This document shows positions 50,255-59,518 of a DNA stretch of 64,000 nt, in pieces. How positions within the stretch are numbered: the first letter of the stretch is position 1; every line of letters starts with the position of its first letter. Location: contig DATNIB010000014.1 of the NCBI GenBank assembly GCA_035604685.1, positions 1 through 64,000 on the forward strand, read 5' to 3'. The position numbers and the translations under genes are program-made. This DNA comes from DATNIB01 sp035604685 (GTDB lineage: Bacteria > Actinomycetota > Acidimicrobiia > Acidimicrobiales > RAAP-2). A model generated the notes under the pieces. The model was given only the letters and a program-made list of their open reading frames with translations. It searched no databases and was not told the DNA's origin.

Positions 50255-51553
50255 GTGTCAGCGGACACCACGCCCCGCCGCGAACCACCGACCACGCCGC
50301 GCTGGCGGGTCGACGTCGGCCCGCTCCGCCGGTCGCGCCAGTTCCGGATGCTGTTCGTGAGCCAGGGGGTCACGTTCGTCGGCACGATGATCACCGCGGT
50401 GGCGATCCCGTTCCAGGCCTACGCCCTCAGTCACTCGTCCTTGGTGGTCGGGCTGCTGAGCGCCGCCGAGGTGGTGCCGTACCTGGTCGTGAGCTTCGTC
50501 GGCGGGTCGCTCGCCGACACCCGCGACCGACGGTGGATCGTGCTCCTCACCGAGTTCGGCCTGTGCGCCTGCACCGGCGCGCTGGTGGAGAACGCCACCG
50601 TCGGCCACGGGCGCCTGTGGGTGCTCTTCGTGGTCGCCGCGCTCACCGCCGTGCTGGGGGCCCTCGGCCAGCCCTCGCTCACGGCGCTCCTGCCACGGGT
50701 GGTCGCGCGCGCGGACATCCCGGCGGCCAGCGCCCTCACCTCGTTGCGCGGCAACGTCGGCCAGGTGGTGGGGCCCGCCCTCGCCGGGGGGCTGATCAGC
50801 TGGATCCACCTCGGGCCGACCTACGCGATCGACCTCGGCACGTTCGGGATCTCCCTGCTGGTGCTGTCCCGGATGGAGCCGGTGCCGCCGCTGGCGGATC
50901 AAGCGGGCGACGCGCGGCCGCGCCTGGCCGACGGTTTCCGCTACGCGCGCGGTCGGCCCGATCTCCTCGGCTCCTACGCGGTGGACATGGCCGCCATGTT
51001 CTTCGGCATGCCCGAGGCCCTGTTCCCGCAGCTGGCCACGCGCTTCGGCGGTGCCGCGGTGCTCGGCCTCCTCTACGCGGCGCCGGCGCTGGGCGGGCTG
51101 ATCGTCAGCGTGACGGCCGGCTGGGTGGCGACGGTGCGCCGACAGGGCCGCGCCATCGTGCTCGCCGCGGGATCGTGGGGTCTCGCGATCGTGGTCTTCG
51201 GCCTCGCCCGCTGGCTCTGGCTGGCTCTCGCCGTCCTCGTGATCGCCGGCGTCTTCGACATGGTGAGCGGGCTCATGCGTATGACGTTGTGGAACCTGAC
51301 CGTCCCCGACCTGCTGCGCGGCCGAATGGCCGGCATCGAGCTCGTGAGCTACTCATCGGGGCCGGCGCTCGGCAACGTCGAGGCCGGTATCGCCGAGAGC
51401 CTGGTCGGGCTCCGCACGTCGATCGTCTTCGGCGGGATCGCCTGCGTGGTGGCCACCGCCGTGGTAGCCCTCCTGTTGCCGGGCCTGTGGCGCTCGGACA
51501 GCGGCCGCCCGTCGATCGACGCGCCGGAGCGGCCAGCGCAAGAGGACGGCTAG
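50255..51553 (+). CDS. MFS exporter (EntS-like)
   Basis: A 432-residue, 12-helix major facilitator protein (RSRQFRMLFVSQGVTFVGTMITAV; ADTRDRR loop between helices 2 and 3) most like the enterobactin-exporter EntS/multidrug group. Substrate unknown. Ends four bases inside the convergent small gene. Confidence 0.9.
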   Translation: MSADTTPRREPPTTPRWRVDVGPLRRSRQFRMLFVSQGVTFVGTMITAVAIPFQAYALSHSSLVVGLLSAAEVVPYLVVSFVGGSLADTRDRRWIVLLTEFGLCACTGALVENATVGHGRLWVLFVVAALTAVLGALGQPSLTALLPRVVARADIPAASALTSLRGNVGQVVGPALAGGLISWIHLGPTYAIDLGTFGISLLVLSRMEPVPPLADQAGDARPRLADGFRYARGRPDLLGSYAVDMAAMFFGMPEALFPQLATRFGGAAVLGLLYAAPALGGLIVSVTAGWVATVRRQGRAIVLAAGSWGLAIVVFGLARWLWLALAVLVIAGVFDMVSGLMRMTLWNLTVPDLLRGRMAGIELVSYSSGPALGNVEAGIAESLVGLRTSIVFGGIACVVATAVVALLLPGLWRSDSGRPSIDAPERPAQEDG

Positions 51554-51837
51554 GGCCGGAGGGCGCAGCCGTCCCAGTAGGCTACGGGCCGCTTCCTCCT
51601 GCGCCCTCGCAGCTCGATCGCGAGCTCGGCCGGACCCGCTCCGGGCGCGGCGAACAGGACCGTGAGCGAGCCCGATGACAGGGTTCTGTACGGGGCGAGG
51701 TCCCGGGGAGCCTCGGTCGCGGCCTCGAGCATCGTGATCTGGCCCGTGCAGCAGCGGTGGGTGCGCGAGCGGACGTAGAGCACGCCGCCGGCCTGGGCGA
51801 TGTGTGCTCTGGCCTCCTCGCTCACCACGATGTTCAT
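51550..51837 (-). CDS. Small Cys-containing protein, unknown
   Basis: A 95-residue protein, VVSEEARAHIAQAGGVLYV at the start, RTHRCCTG in the middle and AYWDGCALRP at the end. The layout slightly recalls HesB/IscA-like or DUF779 proteins but lacks their full Cys sets, so I leave it unassigned. Start supported by TAGCGT seven bases before ATG 51837. Confidence 0.6.
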   Translation of the reverse strand: MNIVVSEEARAHIAQAGGVLYVRSRTHRCCTGQITMLEAATEAPRDLAPYRTLSSGSLTVLFAAPGAGPAELAIELRGRRRKRPVAYWDGCALRP

Positions 51838-51844
51838 GCACGGC

Positions 51845-51850
51845 ACGCTA
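51845..51850 (-). promoter_or_regulatory. -10 hexamer, leaderless small gene
   Basis: TAGCGT is seven bases before ATG 51837. Confidence 0.5.
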
Positions 51851-52093
51851 TTGCGTCGCCCTCCCGCACCGGTGTCGCCACCGGCCGTTGCTGAGCGTGC
51901 CCCACCACCCCAGCTTGGAGGGCGAGGGGACCTTCGGCCGACCGTGGCTCCGGGCGGCGAGGGATACGGGGTGACCCACCGCTCGAGCCGGAACCGATTC
52001 CCTTCCACCGCCATCGTCGGGCGCTCCCGCCGCCTCCCTCCCACAGAGCAGGCTAGACAGGACGCCAACGCGCACGCGAGGAGGACGGCCAGG

Positions 52094-53290
52094 ATGGCAG
52101 TGGCGGTCGGTGGGAATGTCGAGCCGGGCTACGAGGCGGTCCGCGACCGCTTCATGGCCAATTTCGAGGAGTTGGGCGAGGTGGGCGCGGGCTTCTCCCT
52201 CTACGTCGACGGGGCCCAGGTGGTGGACCTCTGGGGCGGTACCGCCGATCAACACGGCGAAAAGCCCTACGACGAGGACACGCTCCAGCTCGTCTTCTCG
52301 ACGACGAAGGGGGCGACCGCAGCGTGTGCCAACCTGCTCGCGCAGCGAGGGGAGCTCGACGTCGACCTCCCGGTGGCCCACTACTGGCCGGAGTTCGCGC
52401 AGGCCGGCAAGGCGCGCCTGCCGGTTCGCTACCTGCTGTGTCACAAGGCCGGACTGCCCGTGTTCGAGGGCTCGCTCAGCGCGGAGGAGGTGTTCGCCTG
52501 GGACCCCGTCATCCGGGCGCTCGAGTCGTCCCCGCCGATCTGGGATCCGGGTTCGACCCACGGCTACCACGCCGTCACTTACGGCTACCTGGTGGGCGAG
52601 GTGGTGCGGCGGATCAGCGGCAAGAGCCTGGGCACCTTCTTCCACGACGAGTTCGCGCGGCCCCTCGGCCTGGAGTTCTGGATCGGCCTGCCCGAAGAGC
52701 ACGAGCACCGGGTCGCCAGGCTGGTCGGCGCCTTGGCCGGGGACACGCCCGGCGACGGCGAGGCGTCGGTGGCCGTCCTGCCCCCCGACTCGCTGATCAT
52801 ACGGGCGACCACGCTCAACGGCGCGCTCGACGGACTGGAGCACGGGTTCAACAACCCTGCCCTCATGCGGGCGGAGATGCCTGCCGCCAACGGCATCACC
52901 AATGCTCGCTCGCTCGCCCGCTTCTACGCGGGCCTCATCGGAACAGTCGAGGGCGGGCCTGCCGGGCCGCTCCTCAGTCCGGTGCAGGTGAACAAGGCCC
53001 GGACCCGCCAGACCGAGGGTCGCGACCGGGTGCTCTCGTTCCCCGGCCTGGACATCGAGACCGCGTTCGGGCTCGGGTTCTGGGCGGCCAGCCCGATGTC
53101 CCCCTTCGGCGGGGCGCCGGGGGCCTTCGGGCACTCGGGGGCCGGCGGGTCGGTGGGTTTCGCCGACCCGGACCAGGGCATCGCGGTCGGCTACGTCATG
53201 AACAAGATGATGCAGAACGTCCTGGGCGACCCCCGGAGCCTGGGGCTCATCCAGGCGAGCTACCAGGCGGCGGGCCGGCCCCTCGCCTAG
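52094..53290 (+). CDS. Beta-lactamase-related serine hydrolase (EstB-like)
   Basis: A 398-residue class C beta-lactamase-fold enzyme with catalytic Ser69 and Lys72 (STTK), a Tyr in HGYHAVTYG and GHSGAGGS in place of the KTG triad. No signal peptide. Such proteins are usually esterases rather than drug-resistance enzymes. AGGACGGCCAGG precedes ATG 52094. Confidence 0.9.
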   Translation: MAVAVGGNVEPGYEAVRDRFMANFEELGEVGAGFSLYVDGAQVVDLWGGTADQHGEKPYDEDTLQLVFSTTKGATAACANLLAQRGELDVDLPVAHYWPEFAQAGKARLPVRYLLCHKAGLPVFEGSLSAEEVFAWDPVIRALESSPPIWDPGSTHGYHAVTYGYLVGEVVRRISGKSLGTFFHDEFARPLGLEFWIGLPEEHEHRVARLVGALAGDTPGDGEASVAVLPPDSLIIRATTLNGALDGLEHGFNNPALMRAEMPAANGITNARSLARFYAGLIGTVEGGPAGPLLSPVQVNKARTRQTEGRDRVLSFPGLDIETAFGLGFWAASPMSPFGGAPGAFGHSGAGGSVGFADPDQGIAVGYVMNKMMQNVLGDPRSLGLIQASYQAAGRPLA

Positions 53291-53345
53291 GAGTGTGGGG
53301 CGCCCCGGCTCGACGGTGCGATCCGCGCCGAGCTCGGGGACTGCC

Positions 53346-54527
53346 TCAGATGGTCGCCCCCGACGTGGCGTCGCCGGGGCTGTAGGAGTGGGCGCCGGTG
53401 CCGGCGAGGGTGCCCTGGTCGACGATGAGGTACTCCTCGCGGATGGGGCGGTCGTCGAACCAGCACTCCAGGATCTCCCTCGTCCCGGCCGCGTAGCGGG
53501 CCTGGGCGGAGAGGGACGAGCCCGAGATGTGCGGCGTCATGCCGTGGTGGGGCATCGACCGCCACGGGTGGTCGGCCGGCGGCGGCTGGGGGAACCACAC
53601 GTCACCGGCATACCCGGCCAGCTGACCGCTCTCCAAGGCGCGGACGACCGCATCACGGTCGCAGATCTTTGCCCGCGCCGTGTTGACCAGGTAGGCGCCA
53701 CGCTTCATGCGGCCGATCATGGCGTCGTCGAAGAGGCCCTCGGTCTCGGGGTGGAGCGGCGCGTTGATGGTCACGACGTCGCAGAGGGGCAGCATCGTCG
53801 CGGTGTTCTCGTGGAACGTGAGGCCGAGCTCGCGCTCGACCGACTCGTCCAGCCGGTGCCGGTCGGTGTAGTGCAGGTGCACGTCGAAGGGCCGGAGGCG
53901 CCGGAGCACGGCCAGCCCGATGCGGCCGGCGGCCACCGTGCCGACGGTCATGCCCTCCAGGTCATAGGAGCGGGCCACGCAGTCGGCGATGTTCCACCCG
54001 CCCTTCAGCACCCACTCGTGCGAGGGCAGGTAGTTGCGGACCAGGGACAGGATCATCATCACGACGTGCTCGGCCACGCTGATGCTGTTGGAGAAGGTGA
54101 CCTCGGCCACCGTGATGCCGTGGTCCATGGCGGCCTGCAGGTCGACGTGGTCCGACCCGATCCCGGCGGTGATCGCGAGCCCCAGCTTCGGTGCCTTGGC
54201 CAGGCGCTCGGCCGTGAGGTAGGCGGGCCAGAAGGGCTGGGAGATCACGACGTCGGCGTCGGCCAGCTCGCGGTCGAGCACCGAGTCGGGTCCCTCCTTG
54301 TCCGAGGTCACGACCAGCGTGTGGCCCCGAGCTTCTAGGAACGGGCGCAGGCCCAGCTCGCCCGAGACGCAGCCGAGCAGGGCGCCCGGCTCGAAGTCGA
54401 CCGCCGACGGGGTGGGGGTGCGCTGCCCGTTGGGGTAGCGGCGGATGACCGGCAGGTCGTCGCGGGCGGCGGGCGGCGGGTACCCGTCGACGGGGTCGTC
54501 GTAGAGGACACAGACGATCTTGGCCAT
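53346..54527 (-). CDS. NAD-dependent formate dehydrogenase
   Basis: A 393-residue D-2-hydroxyacid-dehydrogenase-fold enzyme oxidising formate to CO2 with NAD. All catalytic residues of the Pseudomonas sp. 101 enzyme appear at an offset of one: Asn147 (FSNSIS), Arg285 (NTARAK), Asp309, Gln314 (WFPQP) and His333 (TPHISG). The NAD loop is VAAGRIG with ordinary NAD specificity features. ATG 54527 follows GAGGAGAGC. Metal- and selenium-free formate oxidation, useful for one-carbon metabolism with FolD. Confidence 0.95.
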   Translation of the reverse strand: MAKIVCVLYDDPVDGYPPPAARDDLPVIRRYPNGQRTPTPSAVDFEPGALLGCVSGELGLRPFLEARGHTLVVTSDKEGPDSVLDRELADADVVISQPFWPAYLTAERLAKAPKLGLAITAGIGSDHVDLQAAMDHGITVAEVTFSNSISVAEHVVMMILSLVRNYLPSHEWVLKGGWNIADCVARSYDLEGMTVGTVAAGRIGLAVLRRLRPFDVHLHYTDRHRLDESVERELGLTFHENTATMLPLCDVVTINAPLHPETEGLFDDAMIGRMKRGAYLVNTARAKICDRDAVVRALESGQLAGYAGDVWFPQPPPADHPWRSMPHHGMTPHISGSSLSAQARYAAGTREILECWFDDRPIREEYLIVDQGTLAGTGAHSYSPGDATSGATI

Positions 54528-54729
54528 GCTCTCTCCTCGGGTCTTCATGGCGCGTTCGCGCCGCCGCGGTTATAGCGCCACCGGGACCATTCCGGCCCGC
54601 GCCGTCCCGGTCTCGCGGGGAGTGCCGGCCGCGCGGAGGAATTGGTCGTCCCAGCTCATCCGGAGTGATCGGCGGCACCGAATCCCCTCCGACGGCCAAC
54701 GGGCCGTCGTGGCGCATCGGCCATCGGTC

Positions 54730-54750
54730 CGGCCCGGGTTTCCCGGGCCG
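54730..54750 (+). other. Perfect hairpin in leader of Tat-protein gene
   Basis: CGGCCCGGG and CCCGGGCCG form a 9-bp stem with loop TTT, about 20 bases before ATG 54770. It could terminate upstream transcription or act in the leader; nothing decides. Confidence 0.4.
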
Positions 54751-54769
54751 TCCGAGAGGGAGGTTGGAC

Positions 54770-55063
54770 ATGGAGCAGGTCGACCGCAGGACGTTCATCA
54801 AGCAGGCTTCCACGGCCGTCGGGGTGGCCGGCGCCGCCGCGGCCATGCCGGGCCTGCCCCGGATCCTCTCGACCGGCGGCGCGCTGGTGGCCGCCCCGAG
54901 CCACACCCCCGGGATGGATGCGGGGACCAAGCTCGACGACCCGATCGTGGCCCACGTGGCCAACCTGCAGACGGGGGAGATCCACCTCTTCTTCGGCACG
55001 CACAAGGTGACCCGCCACGACCGCGGCCTGGCCGCCCAGCTCTACCGAGCCACGAAGAAGTAG
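54770..55063 (+). CDS. Small Tat-signal protein
   Basis: A 97-residue protein starting with a twin-arginine signal (DRRTFIKQ, Arg6-Arg7, then an Ala-rich hydrophobic stretch) and ending in a short soluble domain (HVANLQTGEIHLFFGTHKV). Exported folded, function unknown. GGGAGG seven bases before the ATG. It is followed by a DUF4331 gene with no signal peptide, 109 bases on. Confidence 0.7.
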   Translation: MEQVDRRTFIKQASTAVGVAGAAAAMPGLPRILSTGGALVAAPSHTPGMDAGTKLDDPIVAHVANLQTGEIHLFFGTHKVTRHDRGLAAQLYRATKK

Positions 55064-55172
55064 CCAGCCGAGCCACCTGGCGGCCGGCGTCTCGGTCGCC
55101 GTTCGAATCTCGCCCACGCAGGTCCCGCTGGGGCCTGCCTCCTAGTCACGCCGAGACCCACTGAGGAGCGTC

Positions 55173-56594
55173 ATGTCGTCACACCGAGAAGCCCCCGAGA
55201 TCGCGCAGGACCCCGTCGCCGACAGCACGGACCTCTATGCGTTCGTCAGCCCCGACGTGGGCGGCACGGTCACCATCCTGGCCAACTACGTCCCGCTCCA
55301 GGGTCCGGCGGGCGGGCCGAACTTCTACCAGTTCGGCGACGACGTCCTCTATCAGATCCTCATCGACAACAACGGCGACGCGCAGCCCGAAATCACCTAC
55401 CAGTTCCAGTTCACGACGGTGGTCGAGAACCCGAACACCTTCTTGTACAACACGGGTCCGATCGCCTCGCTCGAGGACCCGCACTGGAACCGCCGCCAGA
55501 GCTACACCGTGACCCGTATCGACGCCTTCGGCTCCCACCTGCTGGCGTCGGGGCTGTCCTGCCCACCCTGCAACATCGGCCCCTTGTCGACCCCCAACTA
55601 CGGGGGCCTGGCCGCCCAGGCGATCCACGGGCTCCCGGGCGGCGGGTCGGTCTTCGCCGGGCAACGGGCCGAGGGCTTCTACGTCGACCTCGGCGCCATC
55701 TTCGACCTGGGGGACCTCCGACCGTTCGCGGCGGCCCACACGCCGTTCGGCATGTCACCGCTGTCGAACGCGGGCGGGGTCAACGCCACCAAGAACGTCA
55801 ACGTCCACAGCATCGCCCTGCAGCTGCCCATCTCGCTCTTGACGCGCGACGGTTCGACACCGACCGACGTCACCGACCCGCGTGCGACCATCGGGGTCTG
55901 GACGACGGCCAGCCGCCAGCAGGTGCAGGTCCGTGGGCAGGGCGCCTTTGATTCGGGCCCCTTCGTGCAGGTCTCGCGGCTCGGGAACCCGCTGGTGAAC
56001 GAGGTGGTCATCCCGATGGGTCAGAAGGACTACTGGAACACCCAGTCGCCGGCCGGCGACTCCCAATTCCAGGCGTACTACACCCAGCCCGAGCTGGCCG
56101 GCCTCCTGCCCGTCTTGTACCCGGGGGTGTTCCCCAACCTGGGTGCCCTGGTGGCCTCCGGGGCCGCCCGCGCCGACCTGGTGGCGATCCTGCTCACCGG
56201 CATCCCGGCGGGCGTCGTGCCGGGCTTCCAGAACACGACGGGCAACACGCTCGCCGACATGCTCCGGCTCAACATGGCGATCCCGCCGGCGGGCAGCCCC
56301 AACATCTTCGGCCTCATCGGCGGCGATCCGGCCGGGTTCCCCAACGGCCGGCGGGTGTTCGACGACGTCACCACGATCGAGCTGCGCGCCATCGCGGGAG
56401 CCACCTACCCGCTCGTAGCACCGAGCTACTCGGCCGACGGGGCGGCGGGAGCCATCTACCACATCGTCAACTCCAACGACCCGTCGGTGATCGGGACGGA
56501 GAACTACCTCGGGAGCTTCCCCTACCTGGGTCAGCCCTACGCAGGGTTCGACGTCCCGGCCGACAACAGCCCGTCCATCCTCTCGTCGTACTGA
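55173..56594 (+). CDS. DUF4331-family protein
   Basis: A 473-residue beta-rich DUF4331 protein; SSHREAPEIAQDPVADSTDL opens the domain and NFYQFGDDVLYQILIDNNGD is family-typical. Many relatives carry a signal peptide before SSHREAP, but here the domain starts at residue 2, so it is cytoplasmic or exported by another route. GAGGAG before the ATG. Function unknown; next gene starts two bases after its stop. Confidence 0.9.
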   Translation: MSSHREAPEIAQDPVADSTDLYAFVSPDVGGTVTILANYVPLQGPAGGPNFYQFGDDVLYQILIDNNGDAQPEITYQFQFTTVVENPNTFLYNTGPIASLEDPHWNRRQSYTVTRIDAFGSHLLASGLSCPPCNIGPLSTPNYGGLAAQAIHGLPGGGSVFAGQRAEGFYVDLGAIFDLGDLRPFAAAHTPFGMSPLSNAGGVNATKNVNVHSIALQLPISLLTRDGSTPTDVTDPRATIGVWTTASRQQVQVRGQGAFDSGPFVQVSRLGNPLVNEVVIPMGQKDYWNTQSPAGDSQFQAYYTQPELAGLLPVLYPGVFPNLGALVASGAARADLVAILLTGIPAGVVPGFQNTTGNTLADMLRLNMAIPPAGSPNIFGLIGGDPAGFPNGRRVFDDVTTIELRAIAGATYPLVAPSYSADGAAGAIYHIVNSNDPSVIGTENYLGSFPYLGQPYAGFDVPADNSPSILSSY

Positions 56595-56595
56595 G

Positions 56596-56946
56596 GTGCC
56601 GACCTCGGTGGAGCCCGGGCCGCAGCCAGCGGCAGGGGAGGCGCGACTGCCCGCCAGCACCTCGGGGAGCGTCGTCCTCGAGGTGGGGGGCGACGTGGGC
56701 GCGCTGATCGTCGCCGCGGACGGCGACCGGTGCGGCCAGGAGATCGAGTTGGTCCCGCTGGCCGCGGCTCGGCCGCTGACCCACACCGAGGTCCGGGAAC
56801 GGCTGCTCCCGGGGGGACCGGTCTACGCGGCCGTCTTCCCGGCGATCCCCTCGGGCGTCTACCACCTGCGGGCGGCCGACGGTGCCGAGGCGCCCGTCGT
56901 GATCGCCGGCGGCGAGGTCACGTCGGCGGCCTGGCCGACCCGCTGA
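56596..56946 (+). CDS. Small conserved-looking protein, unknown
   Basis: A 116-residue beta-rich protein (GALIVAADGDRCGQEIELV ... VYAAVFPAIPSGVYHL). The GTG start is one base after the DUF4331 stop (TGAGGTG), giving tight coupling. No family recognised; probably works with DUF4331. Confidence 0.7.
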   Translation: MPTSVEPGPQPAAGEARLPASTSGSVVLEVGGDVGALIVAADGDRCGQEIELVPLAAARPLTHTEVRERLLPGGPVYAAVFPAIPSGVYHLRAADGAEAPVVIAGGEVTSAAWPTR

Positions 56947-56956
56947 GCGGATCGAT

Positions 56957-57358
56957 CTAGGAGGAGAGCCTCCGCTCCAGCCCGCCGTCGGCTCTCAGGG
57001 CCGCGAGCGCCGCCTCGGCCATCTCCGGCCGGGTCAGGTCCATCGAGGCGGCCGCGCGGCTGAGCAGCCCGTGCAGGTAGAGGCACAGGCTGCGCAGGGC
57101 GAGCGTCTTGTCGCGGGCGATGAGGGGCACCGGTTCGGTCGCCTGGTCCAGGGCCGAGGCCGACAGGAGGGCCCGCCGGAGGCCGAGTGCACTGCGCTCG
57201 GCCTCGGCTAGGTCGGCGCCGGACCGGCGTAGCCAGGCGCTGGCGCCGAACTCCAGGCTCAGCTTGCTCCGGAGGAGGTCCTCGGGCTCGAGCTCGGCCA
57301 AACCGAGCGCCAGGAGGGTGGCGAAGTGGGGTGGGACCTTTCGCGTCGTCGCAGGCAC
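56957..57358 (-). CDS. Helical protein, unknown function
   Basis: A 133-residue Ala/Leu-rich helical protein (LLALGLAELEPEDLLRSKLSL). GTG 57358 is chosen, with CACACT seven bases upstream; TTG 57388 is possible. Divergent from ku with about 70 bases between starts. No family recognised. Confidence 0.55.
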   Translation of the reverse strand: MPATTRKVPPHFATLLALGLAELEPEDLLRSKLSLEFGASAWLRRSGADLAEAERSALGLRRALLSASALDQATEPVPLIARDKTLALRSLCLYLHGLLSRAAASMDLTRPEMAEAALAALRADGGLERRLSS

Positions 57359-57414
57359 AAAGCCCAGTGTGACGATGGCCTGTGACAATGTGGTGGATTA
57401 CCCCTTGAGCTGGG

Positions 57415-57420
57415 TAAATT
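57415..57420 (+). promoter_or_regulatory. -10 hexamer, leaderless ku promoter
   Basis: TAAATT is seven bases before ATG 57428 with no ribosome-binding site. Confidence 0.55.
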
Positions 57421-57427
57421 GGGACCC

Positions 57428-58330
57428 ATGGCCCGAACCATTTGGTCTGGATCGCTGAGCTTCGGGCTGGTCAATGTGCCCGTCGGCCTCTATCCGGCCA
57501 CGCAGGACAAGACCATCCACTTCAACCAGTTCGAGGCCGGCACCTCGGACCGGATCCGCTACAAGAAGGTCAACGAGCGGACGGGCGAGGAGGTCTCCCA
57601 GAGCGACATCGTGAAGGGCTTCAACGTCGGCGACGGGGACTACGTCATCTTGAGCGACGACGAGCTCACGGCGGCCGACCCCGAGCGCTCGCGCACCATC
57701 GGCATCTCGGACTTCGTCGACCTCGACTCGATCGACCCCGTCTACTACCGCTCGGCCTACTATCTCGCCCCCCAGGGTGAGGGCGCGCGCAAGGCCTTCG
57801 CCCTGCTCCGGCAGGTGCTGGCCGACGCCAACAAGGTGGCGGTGGCCACGCTCGTCATGCGCAACAAGGAGTACCTGGTGACCATCCGGCCCGAAGCCGA
57901 GGTCCTCGTGCTGCAGACCATGTACTTCTCCGACGAGGTGCGGGACCCCGCCCAAGAGATCCCGAACCTCCCGGTGGCCGAGGAGTTCAGCGAGCGCGAG
58001 GTCGCCATGGCGCGCATGTTGATCGACTCGATGGCCGTCGAATGGTCCGCCGACCACTACCACGACAGCCACCGGCAGCGGGTCGAGGATCTGGTCGAGC
58101 AGAAGCTGCGGGGAGACGAGATCGTCACCCCGGCCGCACCCGAGAAGCCCAAGGTGGTCGACCTCATGGCCGCGTTGCAGGCGAGCGTCGACGCCGTGGC
58201 GGCCGCGGGGAAGCCGCCCCGCTCCGGCCGTGGTGGTGCCGCCCCGACGGACGGGGCCGCGGCGAAACCCGCCGCCAAAGCGAAGTCCCCCAAGGCCGCG
58301 CCGCCTGAGAAGCGCCGCCGGGCGTCCTAG
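57428..58330 (+). CDS. ku: Non-homologous end-joining protein Ku
   Basis: A 300-residue bacterial Ku: ARTIWSGSLSFGLVNVPVGL opening, beta-barrel DNA-encircling core to about residue 250, and a long Lys/Ala-rich C-terminal tail (about 255-300) of the type that binds DNA and the ligase LigD. Ku dimers hold double-strand breaks for NHEJ. No ligD or primase is in the window. Leaderless start; ATG 57419 nearby is less likely. Confidence 0.95.
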   Translation: MARTIWSGSLSFGLVNVPVGLYPATQDKTIHFNQFEAGTSDRIRYKKVNERTGEEVSQSDIVKGFNVGDGDYVILSDDELTAADPERSRTIGISDFVDLDSIDPVYYRSAYYLAPQGEGARKAFALLRQVLADANKVAVATLVMRNKEYLVTIRPEAEVLVLQTMYFSDEVRDPAQEIPNLPVAEEFSEREVAMARMLIDSMAVEWSADHYHDSHRQRVEDLVEQKLRGDEIVTPAAPEKPKVVDLMAALQASVDAVAAAGKPPRSGRGGAAPTDGAAAKPAAKAKSPKAAPPEKRRRAS

Positions 58331-58494
58331 TAGCGCCTCTCTGGGGCCCGGTCGCCGACGACCGGTGGGACCCCGCGGCCGGGCCTCCGGCGTTGCGCAA
58401 TGCAGGTTTCCCGGTTTCGGGCCGTGGGTATGGTGGGTCGGAAACCGACCTATGTCGTTGCGGTCGGTCCGTTGCCCGACGATTGGATTCAACG

Positions 58495-58899
58495 ATGCAG
58501 ATCCAAACCAAGCCATCCGACGCCGAACCCGCGGCAGCCCCCTCCGCGCTCCGTCAGGACGTGGTGGCCGACCTGCTCGAGCTCCAGCAGGCGGTCTCGG
58601 CGCTGCGCGCCAAGCTGTCCCTGCTCGAGTCGCGGGTCGAGCGTGCCCGGTTGCACCTCGCCGCCGGTGGCCCGGCGGCCGATCTGCCCCGGGTCGCCCA
58701 CGTGATGGAGTCGCGGGCCGAGGTGAACGGGGCGCTGGCCGAGGTGCAGCGGATGCGGCACCGGAGCCAGCGCAGCCTGTTCCTCCTGGCGGTCGAGGAG
58801 GGGTTCTCCTTGGCCGAGATCGCCCGCACGTGGGGCATCTCCCGCCAACTGGTATCCCGCATGACCAAGGAGCCGGCCGACAAGGTCGTCGAGGACTGA
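58495..58899 (+). CDS. Small helix-turn-helix protein
   Basis: A 134-residue protein: a coiled-coil-like helical middle (LLELQQAVSALRAKLSLLES) and a C-terminal helix-turn-helix resembling sigma-region-4 (LAEIARTWGISRQLVSRMTK). Probably a DNA-binding regulator. TTGGAT lies six bases before ATG 58495, hinting again at a leaderless message. Target unknown. Confidence 0.72.
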   Translation: MQIQTKPSDAEPAAAPSALRQDVVADLLELQQAVSALRAKLSLLESRVERARLHLAAGGPAADLPRVAHVMESRAEVNGALAEVQRMRHRSQRSLFLLAVEEGFSLAEIARTWGISRQLVSRMTKEPADKVVED

Positions 58900-58957
58900 G
58901 CCACCGGCGGTCGGTGCCCCTCGGCGGCGCTCGCTCGCGGCGCCGGCGCGCCGCTCG

Positions 58958-59518
58958 GTGATCCCCGAGCGTCCTGAGCCCGCCCCCCCAGGTGTCCACC
59001 GGGTTCGGCTGGCCGAGCCCGACGAGCTCCACCTGCTCGGACCGATCGAGCTGGCGGCCGGCGCCCGCTTCGACGAGATCGGCTTCGACCTCCAGGCGGA
59101 GGTTCCCGTGGCCCGGTCGGGCCGGCAGCCGGCGGTTGTCTGGGTGGCCGGGCGGCCGCCCGTCGGGTTCGCCTGGGTGGAGCTGCTCGACGGGCAGGCG
59201 CACTTAGAGGAGTTGGCCGTCCTCCCCGAGCACGGCCGGGCGGGCCTCGGCCGGGCGCTCGTCGCGGCGGTGGCGGACTGGGCGGCCGGCGCCGGGTTCG
59301 AGGCCGTCACCCTATGCACCTACCGCGACGTCCCCTGGAACGGCCCCTTCTACGCCCGCTGCGGCTTCGAGGTCCTGGCCCGCCGGCACTGGACGCCCGG
59401 CCTGCGCCAGATCCGCCGGGCCGAGCGGCGCGCCGGGCTCGACCACCACGGCGCCCGGGTGGTCATGACCCGCCGGACAGCTGCGCCCAGCGGAAGCACG
59501 ACACGAGGTGGTCGTTGA
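58958..59518 (+). CDS. GNAT N-acetyltransferase
   Basis: A 186-residue GNAT protein with acetyl-CoA loop LEELAVLPEHGRAGLGRALV and the PFYARCGFEVL C-terminal motif. GTG 58958 is one possible start; GTG 58991 is another. Its last 56 bases overlap the tail of the convergent tag gene. Confidence 0.85.
   Translation: MIPERPEPAPPGVHRVRLAEPDELHLLGPIELAAGARFDEIGFDLQAEVPVARSGRQPAVVWVAGRPPVGFAWVELLDGQAHLEELAVLPEHGRAGLGRALVAAVADWAAGAGFEAVTLCTYRDVPWNGPFYARCGFEVLARRHWTPGLRQIRRAERRAGLDHHGARVVMTRRTAAPSGSTTRGGR

Noticed and set aside
52094..53290. Antibiotic-resistance beta-lactamase
   Set aside because: No signal peptide and no KTG triad; the family is mostly esterases.
55095..55125. tRNA T-arm-like GTTCGAATC
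   Set aside because: The flanking bases do not form a 5-bp T-stem and no acceptor, D or anticodon stem could be built.
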